Shown: positions 1 through 6,510 of the stretch, in pieces
How the letters are laid out: every line of letters starts with the position of its first letter
How positions within the stretch are numbered: position 1 is the first letter of the stretch
Origin: Verrucomicrobiota bacterium
Lineage (GTDB): Bacteria > Verrucomicrobiota > Verrucomicrobiia > Verrucomicrobiales > Verrucomicrobiaceae
Assembly (NCBI GenBank): GCA_021413535.1
Contig: JAIOQF010000224.1
Location: 1 to 7,534, forward strand
Length of the DNA stretch: 7,534 nt
Direction: 5' to 3'
Made by a program: the position numbers and the translations under genes
Notes under the pieces: model-generated
What the model was told of the DNA's origin: nothing
Seen by the model: only the letters and a program-made list of their open reading frames with translations
Databases searched by the model: none

Positions 1-343
1 GCACGGCCAGCCCGACGGCGTAATACCCTTCGGCACAGCCCAGATCCACGACGGTTTCATAGGGAGCGACCAAAATCTTCTCCATCAAAGCGCCCAGCTC
101 GATTTCATAAATGCCGACCAATTTTCCAATCAGACTGCTGCCAACCGCCTCGAACTTCGGATATCGCAAGCCCGCGAATGGCCCCGCCAGAACTCGATAG
201 TCCGGCCCAAGTTCACGGCGCAACCGTTCCAGCTCCACCTGCGAGCGCTGCCAGGTCATGTGCCGGGCCAATCTGACAAGTGGCAGCCAAAAAATCTTCC
301 AAAGCACATTATTTCGCGCCAGCGAATGCAGCACGGCCCTCAT
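1..343 (-). CDS. Class I SAM-dependent methyltransferase, N-terminal part (runs off the left edge)
   Basis: Only the first 114 codons are present; the rest lies beyond the window. Translating the minus strand from ATG at 343-341 gives MRAVLHSLARNN, then a basic and partly hydrophobic N-terminal stretch (residues 10-30), and at about residues 98-113 the nucleotide-binding motif VVDLGCAEGYYAVGLA. This is a classic motif I (D-x-G-x-x-x-G) of Rossmann-fold methyltransferases that bind S-adenosylmethionine. The segment before it (GIYEIELGALMEKIL, about 77-91) resembles the lead-in found in methyltransferases of glycan clusters, including FkbM-like ones, but the exact family cannot be fixed without the C-terminal half. 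The start codon overlaps the upstream glycosyltransferase stop by 4 bp (ATGA) and is preceded by a near-perfect Shine-Dalgarno (AAGGAGG, 7 nt before ATG), which makes this start secure. Its position suggests it modifies a sugar of the surface glycan; the substrate is unknown. Confidence 0.85.
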   Translation of the reverse strand, partial: MRAVLHSLARNNVLWKIFWLPLVRLARHMTWQRSQVELERLRRELGPDYRVLAGPFAGLRYPKFEAVGSSLIGKLVGIYEIELGALMEKILVAPYETVVDLGCAEGYYAVGLAV

Positions 344-1209
344 GATTTGTCCTCCTTCTCGATCTCAACGCCGTTCATATTTTGATAAGTTTTGTTGAGA
401 CTCTCTTTTTTTAACCAGTTAGGACTCCGGCCCAGCAGCCGGTGTTTCACCCAGCTCTTGAGCGAGATCACCGACCGCCCAGCCCAGGTTTCTCCATCGC
501 CATAGCGCATGTCTTCACTGCGATTGATCGCATGCCGCCAACGGGAAAGATAGGGCTCCCGGGCGTGGAGAATGCGCACTCGCGCACCGGCATACCAAAG
601 CGCATAGGCACGGAGATTGTATTCCTCCGGCAAAACATAATGCGGGAGGGCTGATTCATAAAGCACCTGGCGAAATGCTGGCTGATCATGATAGCCCGCG
701 CCAGTTCCATGATCGCGTTCATGACGCGCCAGTCCTTCATCATACCGCTCCAGCCATGATCGGAAAAGTTGCGCTGTCAGATCACCCGACAAGAAGGCGA
801 GAACTCCCGTGTTGGGTTCACTAAACACAGCAGGCACCATCGGAGACGGCAGATTGTAGCGCGTGGTATCGCGACAATACGCGAGGGGAAATTTTCCCAA
901 CAGATCAAAAACATCATCCACCCGGCCCAGCAATTCCGTGTCGCCATCTAAAAATAGCGTCCGACGAAACGGCGACATCAGCAACGGTTGAATCTTGTCG
1001 CGAAACGAGAAAACCGGCTGCGGATGAATTTCGATTTGTTGAAATGAATTTCGCAGCCAGTCACCGGAGGCAGCAAGATCTTTTGCAGAGGTGTAGACCA
1101 ACGTGGGAAGCTCGGGGTGGAAGCGACGCGCACTGGCAGCGGAGTGCGCCGCCTCCCGGAGATGACGCTCTCCAGTGGCCGCATAAAGAAAGCCGCAGTC
1201 GCTGTTCAT
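340..1209 (-). CDS. GT-A-type glycosyltransferase (nucleotide-diphospho-sugar transferase-like)
   Basis: This 289-residue cytosolic protein has no signal peptide or membrane span. Several features point to a GT-A fold, metal-dependent sugar transferase: an N-terminal beta strand and helix (GFLYAATGERHLREA, about 6-20); RDKIQPLLMSPFRRTLFLDG (about 70-89), which leads into the DGD metal/nucleotide-binding motif at residues 88-90; EPNTGVLAF (131-139), like the N-S/T-G-V strand of related transferases; HDQPAF (174-179); and an ILHAR segment (213-217) where a metal-binding His often lies. The layout recalls the PF03407/GT8-like nucleotide-sugar transferases, but donor and acceptor cannot be read from sequence. 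The start ATG at 1209 overlaps the GT4 stop as ATGA, and the stop overlaps the next gene in the same way. The C-terminal 30 or so codons are richer in A and T and encode a charged tail (KKESLNKTY... KEDKS). It probably adds one sugar of the core or O-glycan. Confidence 0.75.
   Translation of the reverse strand: MNSDCGFLYAATGERHLREAAHSAASARRFHPELPTLVYTSAKDLAASGDWLRNSFQQIEIHPQPVFSFRDKIQPLLMSPFRRTLFLDGDTELLGRVDDVFDLLGKFPLAYCRDTTRYNLPSPMVPAVFSEPNTGVLAFLSGDLTAQLFRSWLERYDEGLARHERDHGTGAGYHDQPAFRQVLYESALPHYVLPEEYNLRAYALWYAGARVRILHAREPYLSRWRHAINRSEDMRYGDGETWAGRSVISLKSWVKHRLLGRSPNWLKKESLNKTYQNMNGVEIEKEDKS
351..357 (-). promoter_or_regulatory. Strong Shine-Dalgarno for the leftmost methyltransferase
   Basis: The minus strand reads AAGGAGG followed by seven bases and the ATG at 343. 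It sits inside the last codons of the upstream glycosyltransferase gene. It is the only consensus-like ribosome binding site I found before any start in this window; the other overlapping starts have none, or at best a weak AAGTGAG-like one before 1209. It therefore supports the ATG at 343 and suggests independent, strong initiation for this gene. Confidence 0.8.
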
Positions 1210-2426
1210 GAATGACTCACTTCAGGATGCTGCATTACGATGCCTTGCCCCGGCTGCGTCGAAGAATCGATCGAACCCGGACAGACTGAATGAAAAATCT
1301 CCAGCAGCGCACTGGCATACTCGTCGCTGGTCAGAGCTTTCTTCGGCGCCTGACCAGTTGAAGGTTGCCACGCGCCTGAGACAAATTCCGCAAGCACTGC
1401 TGCCATTCGCACGGGATCAAATTCAAAAAATCTGCCATTGACCCCCTCTTGTAGAATCATCTCTGAACCATGGTGTCGCGTTAGGAAAAGCGGCAGCCCG
1501 CAAGCATCCGCCTCCACTTCAACGAGCGCGAAGGCCTCGGAATACGATGGAAGCAGGAAGGCATCAGCCGCAGCAAAATATTTTTCCACATCCGGAACAT
1601 TGCCAGTGAAGGTGACAAACTCCCGCCAGCCCGCGATGCTTCCGGACAGTTCTTTGCGCAATGCGCCCAGACGCGATTCCGCGCCACCGACGACCAGCAG
1701 TTTCGCCTCCGGATGCTGCTGGCGCAGCAAGCCCACCGACTCCACTGCGAGGAAGATACCCTTGCGCCGATAGTGACCGGTGCTGACGAAGATAAAGACT
1801 TTGTCCGCGTCAGTATACGAAAGCCGCGCGCGCATTTCTCCGCGCCAGAGCTGGCGCACTCCTTGGTGAAAGCGTGCGGGATCATAGCTGTTGGGTAGAA
1901 CGCGAAGGCTGGCGGCGTGTCGCAGGCTGATTTGCCGGACATCTTGTGCCACGGCTTCGGACACACAGAGAATGCGCCGGGCGGTCGTGCTCCGCAGGGA
2001 TCGATTCGCATTACGCAGCGAGAACCAGCTGCTGACGCGCTCAATCAAATCGCGCAGCGAATGGACACCGAGTTCCTGCTGGCGCCGCTCCCAATCCCAC
2101 GGGGAAAAGTGAACGTGGCACACGTCACACTGCGGCAAATACCAGGCGACGGAATAAATGATATCCGGTCGCGGAGCCTTGGTGATCTTAAACTTCCACC
2201 AATTTGTCAGGCGCGCCAAGACACCAAACGCGTGGGTATAGAGCACCCGAATCGCACCGATTCGCGGCAAACGAACCATCCGATCAACTTTGATATCCGG
2301 ATCACAATGCCAGCACCAGAGTTCGACCTCAACGCCTGCGCGGCGCAGCATAGGCAGCGCGCGCACCACGCCCTTCATGGAGGGGCTCGAAAGTGAGATG
2401 TTAGGATCGATGATGAGCAGCTTCAT
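1206..2426 (-). CDS. GT-B glycosyltransferase, GT4 family
   Basis: This 406-residue protein has the two-domain GT-B layout. The N-terminal acceptor domain starts with MKLLIIDPNISLSSPSMKGV, a glycine-containing first loop, and runs to about residue 180 (ILCVSEAVAQDV, then LPNSYDPARF at 178-187). The C-terminal donor domain holds STGHYRRKGIFLAVES (215-230), where the basic pair is expected to contact the donor phosphates, then LLVVGG (243-248). It ends in the GT4 signature SEAFALVEVEA (296-306), with the two glutamates of the E-x7-E motif at E297 and E305. HHGSEMILQEGVNGRFFE (318-335) matches the usual GT4 continuation (G-S-E-I, then N-G). A retaining mechanism with an NDP-sugar donor is typical of the family; the actual sugar is unknown. 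The last 20 or so residues (GSIDSSTQPGQG...) look disordered. Start and stop are both in ATGA overlaps with neighbours, and no Shine-Dalgarno is seen before the start, so translation is probably coupled to the upstream methyltransferase. Confidence 0.9.
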   Translation of the reverse strand: MKLLIIDPNISLSSPSMKGVVRALPMLRRAGVEVELWCWHCDPDIKVDRMVRLPRIGAIRVLYTHAFGVLARLTNWWKFKITKAPRPDIIYSVAWYLPQCDVCHVHFSPWDWERRQQELGVHSLRDLIERVSSWFSLRNANRSLRSTTARRILCVSEAVAQDVRQISLRHAASLRVLPNSYDPARFHQGVRQLWRGEMRARLSYTDADKVFIFVSTGHYRRKGIFLAVESVGLLRQQHPEAKLLVVGGAESRLGALRKELSGSIAGWREFVTFTGNVPDVEKYFAAADAFLLPSYSEAFALVEVEADACGLPLFLTRHHGSEMILQEGVNGRFFEFDPVRMAAVLAEFVSGAWQPSTGQAPKKALTSDEYASALLEIFHSVCPGSIDSSTQPGQGIVMQHPEVSHS

Positions 2427-3121
2427 GCGGGCTTGCGAAAGAGCATCAGGATGCCGTAGGGACTGCGTGATTTCCGAGCCGCTCCATCGAGTCCCGTTTC
2501 CTGATCGACCCAGGCCACCGGGAGATAGACACCGCGCGCGGGAAGTTTATCCGCGCGCATCATGGCTTGGGTTGTCTCTCGCGTGAGAAAATAGTCTGAC
2601 CAGAGCGGCTCCCAGCCGTGCGGCGCGAATAACGCGCGCAAATCGTCCGCAGTGTAACCCTCGCGCACATGATCGTTGTTCGGAAACGGCTCCGGCGGGT
2701 GCGGCGTAGTGATGATCGCATATCCGCCAGGCCGGAGAATTCGATTGAACTCCGCTGCCACTTTCTCGTGATCCTGAATGTGCTCAATGACCTGCGTGCT
2801 CATCACCAGATCGACGCTTTGATTCGCCAGTGGAATTTCCAACACGGAACCACGCAACAGCTTCGCGCGCTGATCGCGACCGAGATTGCGCTCAAGCTGG
2901 ATAAAATTTTTCGCGTCATATTCCAGCGCGATGACATGACGGCAGAGCCCCCCTTGCAAGGCTCGGCGCGCAAATTCGCCCGAACCGGCTCCGCCATCAA
3001 AGATGGTGTCGGCTTGACCGATCTTCGCCCATGCTTCTGCGATGCGCGGCCACTCCACGCGATAGCGAATCGTATTTGCAGTGTAACAGACGGACCGCAA
3101 GATGGAGCGCAATGACATCAT
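2423..3121 (-). CDS. Class I SAM-dependent methyltransferase (Methyltransf_11/25-like)
   Basis: This is a complete 232-residue cytosolic methyltransferase. Motif I is TIFDGGAGSGEFARRAL (39-55), with the glycine-rich loop at 42-48. The acidic end of strand 2 is ALEYDAKN (65-72), and GSVLEIPLANQSVDLVMSTQ (91-110) covers the strand 3 and strand 4 region. VIEHIQD (111-117) is the common post-motif II helix, and RILRPGGYAIITTPHPPEPF (127-146) is the usual motif III strand and loop. This pattern is known for small-molecule and sugar or quinone O-methyltransferases; in this operon a glycan substrate is the natural inference. The N-terminus begins Met-Met; the first ATG (3121) is chosen because it makes a 4-bp ATGA overlap with the flippase-ligase stop. 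No Shine-Dalgarno is visible, so initiation probably depends on the upstream gene. The function as a methyltransferase is secure, the substrate is not. Confidence 0.88.
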   Translation of the reverse strand: MMSLRSILRSVCYTANTIRYRVEWPRIAEAWAKIGQADTIFDGGAGSGEFARRALQGGLCRHVIALEYDAKNFIQLERNLGRDQRAKLLRGSVLEIPLANQSVDLVMSTQVIEHIQDHEKVAAEFNRILRPGGYAIITTPHPPEPFPNNDHVREGYTADDLRALFAPHGWEPLWSDYFLTRETTQAMMRADKLPARGVYLPVAWVDQETGLDGAARKSRSPYGILMLFRKPA

Positions 3122-5919
3122 GTGCGGCGCGGTCTGAAGCGGCTGGCACCGGGCGTGCGTCCAGCCAGCGAAGTCATGTCCAGTCCGCTGCTGCCTGCAG
3201 CCCTCTGCGGCAGCGGTTCCGGCGCGGGCAGCGTGCAGAGGACGGCAGTGGAAACCCAGAGCCAGAAAAATCCATTTAAAGGAAACACCAATAAAATATT
3301 ACCCGCGAGACAGGATGAGATGAGAAAACTCAGGCCGAGTCCGACGCACAACGCCATCAGTCGTTTCACCTCCGGGTCAGCCGTAGACTGAAGTTTCCGA
3401 TGCAACACATGGAGCACCCAGATCAGAATCAAGAGGATCGAGCCCAATCCCACAACGCCAAAGCGAAGAAGGATTGAACTCAGAATGTCATGGTGATGCA
3501 ATCCTGTCTGCAGGGTGTCATAACTTCCATTCCAGATGCCAAACAGCGAATAGGTCGCTGGATTTCGCAACACATGAGCAAATCCCGAGAGACGGTCGCT
3601 GTAAGTCCCGACCGTGCTCAACTGCCCGGCCATCGAAGTGGAATCCACCTTGGTGAACAGCCAGAGGTTTGCATCCTCCAGGTGATCCAGAAGCCACGGC
3701 GAAACGATGACCAGCATCAAAAATATTGTGATCATACCCGCGTAGAACATTCGCGTGCGACCCGGTGAAAGAAAACACCAGGCCGAAAACGGAGCGCATA
3801 CCAACACAGCCAGTCCAGCCCGTCCGGTGGACGCCACCAGACCAGCAATAAATGCGGCAGCCATGAACAATGCCATGGCCCAGGGCAGCCGGCCGGATCG
3901 GCCTAAGCTGCTCCCTCGCGGAATACGCGCCAGATGCCAGCACACCACGGCCATCGCGGCACAAAGATTTGCCATCGCAGTCGGACTGTTCAAGGTGGAA
4001 AACGCGCGCACCCGGTTCGTGAGCAGTTGCTTGATTTCAATGCTCAGGCCCGTGCGCAGGTAGGCAATCTCAAACGGGAGAAATCCTTGAATCGCCTGCA
4101 CAACACCATAGATCGCCACCGGCAGGAACACCCACAGCGCGAAACGGAAAACCTTGATCATCTGCTGCGGATGCGGAAACAAGACTGGCACTACGAAGAG
4201 CAGCAGGCTGTAAAGACCTCCGTTGGCGACACCTTGGATCATCATCTCCGGCGAGTAGCCCCCTTCGAATCCGGCGATCAAACCGGTAAAGACCGTCACG
4301 ACCAGTCCGACTAAAAAAAGAAACCAGTGCACCCTCCGAACAACATAAGCTCCGGCCACTCCGCCAAAGGCCAGCGCAATCACGATGCCGGAAAACATCA
4401 CGGGCGTGATCCCGAGGATGTAATGCAAGTCGCGCTTGCTCACATCACCGAAAACAACGGTGATGCGCTTCAACAGATCGGAATAGGCACAGGCGATAAA
4501 CCAGACATAAAACGCCACGCGCGGCGCAATCAATCCCAGCACACCCCCGCCGATGAGCAGATAAAAACAAAGATGCGCCAGCGAATTGCCGTTGGTCAGA
4601 AGAACGGAAAGCGTGATAAACAATCCGCCAATCACAGCGGCTATCGTTGTTCCCGCAAACCAGGCGACGTAATAGGCCACCGCCGTCGCCCACGCCGCGC
4701 CCTGCGCGCCGTATCGCGGAATCCACCAGAGATTGAGCGCAATATTGATCGCAGCGCCGGCAAATGTTGCATACGCGCCATAACGAGCGCGGCCCGAAGT
4801 CACGAGGACAAAAGAACGAACTTGTCCGTGCAAATAAGCCAGTGACGAGAGGCAGTGGATGAACAGAACCGGCGCGCATGCCGAAAAATCACGCCCATAG
4901 ATCAGGTGCACCAGGTAGCCACCAAAGAACCACCACCCGAGGGGAGCCAGCAATCCGATGGCACTGAACACTTGCAGCAATGCGCTCGTGGTGCGGCGAA
5001 ACAAGGCGGGATCAGTTTGTTCAATCGCCGCCAGCCTCGGCAAGTAGGAGGCCACGATCACCGGAACAAAAAGGAAGATCACTTCTGAGAGACGAGTGGC
5101 GGCACCATAGATGCCGGCTTGTTCGTTGCCCGCCATGGCATTGAGCATGACCTGGTCGAGACGCAGCAGCAGCAACGCTCCGCTCTGCGCGACGAAATGC
5201 GGGAACGCGCGGACCAGCAGCGCGCGCGCCGCCAGCGGATGTGAGCGGCGCAAATCACGCGACCAGCCCATCTTCCATGCTGCCCAGAGAACAAGCGACG
5301 CGGAGATAAAACACTCCAGCGTGATCGCACTGGACATGGCCACCACACCAAGACCGGCGACAATGCAGAGCACCTTCGCGATATTTGAAATCACGCTGGC
5401 TATGATCGCGAACATGGGCGCGCGCCAGGCCTCGCCACAAGCATCCCAGCGGGTATAAATCGCCAGATGCCCATTGAAAAGAAATACGATCGAAAGCACC
5501 AGCGTGGGAACCATCAAATCCTTCCGCTGCATCGCCCACGGCGTGCCGACGCAGACCACGAGCGCGATCAGTCCCAAAACGCAGAGCAGACGAAATCCGG
5601 TGCCCATCAACGGCCCTGCGATGCGCGGTCGTTGCGCCATTTCTTTCACGAGCACTTGTCGCAACCCGAGTTCAGCAAAAAATGCCGCTAATGTCGTAAT
5701 GCCCAAGGCCGTGGAAAGTCTACCATATTCCGCAACGCCCAGCGCACGGGCCAGCAAGGTGCCCACGATGAAGCCGAGCACCAGCCGGGCAAGCTGCGCG
5801 CCGAAGAGCCAGGACAGGCTCTTGCGCAGACCACCCTGACGTGTTGCGGGTTTTTCCAGCGCAACCGCTGATCCCGATGGTGTTTCAACTATTTCCATGC
5901 GCGTTCGTGGCGCGATCAA
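3118..5919 (-). CDS. Fused oligosaccharide flippase (Wzx-like) and O-antigen ligase (WaaL-like)
   Basis: This is an inner-membrane protein of 933 residues from TTG at 5919, or 926 from the in-frame ATG at 5898. Residues about 30-428 look like a complete Wzx/MATE-type lipid-linked oligosaccharide flippase: a charged cytosolic N-terminus, LARLVLGFIVGTLLARALGV (43-62), the family-typical YGAATRLSEVIFLFVPVIVA (271-290), and repeated hydrophobic spans to YYVAWFAGTTIAAV (416-429). Residues about 430-900 look like an O-antigen ligase/polymerase (PF04932-type): further spans, RVRAFSTLNSPTAMA (636-650), FIAGLVASTGRAGLAVLV (690-707), then a large, probably periplasmic loop with YSDRLSGF (773-780) and HHHDILSSILLRFGVVG (808-824). 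Arginines and a histidine in such positions (R638, R776, H808-810) are what the ligase family uses. Ligase versus Wzy polymerase cannot be settled by eye. The tail (905-933) is soluble and basic. Each half is near the normal length of a stand-alone protein (400-480 residues). It begins 15 bp after the gmhA stop, in the same frame, and its stop overlaps the methyltransferase start. Confidence 0.85.
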   Translation of the reverse strand: MIAPRTRMEIVETPSGSAVALEKPATRQGGLRKSLSWLFGAQLARLVLGFIVGTLLARALGVAEYGRLSTALGITTLAAFFAELGLRQVLVKEMAQRPRIAGPLMGTGFRLLCVLGLIALVVCVGTPWAMQRKDLMVPTLVLSIVFLFNGHLAIYTRWDACGEAWRAPMFAIIASVISNIAKVLCIVAGLGVVAMSSAITLECFISASLVLWAAWKMGWSRDLRRSHPLAARALLVRAFPHFVAQSGALLLLRLDQVMLNAMAGNEQAGIYGAATRLSEVIFLFVPVIVASYLPRLAAIEQTDPALFRRTTSALLQVFSAIGLLAPLGWWFFGGYLVHLIYGRDFSACAPVLFIHCLSSLAYLHGQVRSFVLVTSGRARYGAYATFAGAAINIALNLWWIPRYGAQGAAWATAVAYYVAWFAGTTIAAVIGGLFITLSVLLTNGNSLAHLCFYLLIGGGVLGLIAPRVAFYVWFIACAYSDLLKRITVVFGDVSKRDLHYILGITPVMFSGIVIALAFGGVAGAYVVRRVHWFLFLVGLVVTVFTGLIAGFEGGYSPEMMIQGVANGGLYSLLLFVVPVLFPHPQQMIKVFRFALWVFLPVAIYGVVQAIQGFLPFEIAYLRTGLSIEIKQLLTNRVRAFSTLNSPTAMANLCAAMAVVCWHLARIPRGSSLGRSGRLPWAMALFMAAAFIAGLVASTGRAGLAVLVCAPFSAWCFLSPGRTRMFYAGMITIFLMLVIVSPWLLDHLEDANLWLFTKVDSTSMAGQLSTVGTYSDRLSGFAHVLRNPATYSLFGIWNGSYDTLQTGLHHHDILSSILLRFGVVGLGSILLILIWVLHVLHRKLQSTADPEVKRLMALCVGLGLSFLISSCLAGNILLVFPLNGFFWLWVSTAVLCTLPAPEPLPQRAAGSSGLDMTSLAGRTPGASRFRPRRT
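4582..4650 (-). other. Junction between flippase-like and ligase-like halves
   Basis: This stretch encodes residues about 424-446 of the large membrane protein (TTIAAVIGGLFITLSVLLTN and flanks). Upstream lies the last recognisable flippase span; downstream is the first hydrophobic region of the ligase-like half. No stop codon, internal ribosome binding site or soluble linker separates the two, so the join occurs within hydrophobic sequence. Flippases of this type usually continue for a short cytosolic tail after the last span, and I see no such tail here. The boundary is estimated from hydrophobicity and remembered family patterns, not from an alignment. Confidence 0.45.
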
Positions 5920-5934
5920 TCCATGCCATTTTGC

Positions 5935-6510
5935 CTAGCCATCAATGACATGTGTCTCAACCAGCTCGCATAAGATATGGCCGAGAACGATGTGGCACTC
6001 CTGAATGTGAGCAGTGATTTCCGATGGTGCGTGGAAGGTGATCTCAGCAAGCTGCGAGCAGCGACACTGGGCGCTGCCGGTAAAGGCCACCGTCACGCAA
6101 CCCTTGTCCTTCGCTGCCTGCAACGCTGCAATCACGTTGGCACTGTTGCCCGAAGTGGATATTCCAATGGCGATATCGCCCGTGACCGCCAGTGCTTCGA
6201 TTTGACGCGCGTAGATGCTCTCGAAGCCGAAGTCGTTTCCGCCCGCAGTAAGAATCGAAGTATCGGTGCTCAAAGAGATCGCGGGAAGCGCGCGGCGATT
6301 GCGACGATAACGCACCACGAATTCCGCCGCCAGATGCTGCGCGTCCGCTGCACTGCCTCCGTTGCCGAAGAAAATAATTTTCTTTCCGGCTTCCAGAGCC
6401 GCGATGACGCGACGCGCCAAGTCTTCGATGAATCCGGTCTGCGCGCGGAGTTTTTCCACTGCGGCAAAATGACCTTCAAGCTGGTCGTGGATGATTTTGC
6501 TGAAGTTCAT
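5935..6510 (-). CDS. gmhA: Phosphoheptose isomerase (sedoheptulose-7-phosphate isomerase)
   Basis: GmhA is a cytosolic enzyme that converts sedoheptulose 7-phosphate to D-glycero-D-manno-heptose 7-phosphate, the first step towards the heptose of the LPS inner core. The 191-residue length matches the family (E. coli GmhA is 192). The SIS-domain phosphosugar loop is FFGNGGSAADAQHLAAEF (47-64), followed by SLSTDTSILTAGGNDFGFE (79-97), GISTSGNSANVIAAL (116-130) and ITAHIQECHIVLGH (165-178). The zinc and catalytic residues known from E. coli (H61, E65, Q172, H180) correspond to H59, E63, Q170 and H178 here, a constant shift of two, so the active site looks intact. The start ATG at 6510 overlaps the kinase stop as ATGA. 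It ends with TAG, 15 bp before the possible TTG start of the flippase-ligase. No gmhB phosphatase or adenylyltransferase gene is in the window. Confidence 0.95.
   Translation of the reverse strand: MNFSKIIHDQLEGHFAAVEKLRAQTGFIEDLARRVIAALEAGKKIIFFGNGGSAADAQHLAAEFVVRYRRNRRALPAISLSTDTSILTAGGNDFGFESIYARQIEALAVTGDIAIGISTSGNSANVIAALQAAKDKGCVTVAFTGSAQCRCSQLAEITFHAPSEITAHIQECHIVLGHILCELVETHVIDG

Noticed and set aside
1481..2044. 187-codon minus-strand frame overlapping the GT4 gene in another frame
   Set aside because: It is rich in Ser, Arg, Cys and Trp with no family pattern, while the overlapping frame carries the complete GT4 signature.
4327..4845. 172-codon plus-strand open frame, and shorter ones, across the flippase-ligase gene
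   Set aside because: The product is rich in Gln, Asn, His, Arg and Lys, as expected from reading the reverse of hydrophobic codons; no family pattern is seen.
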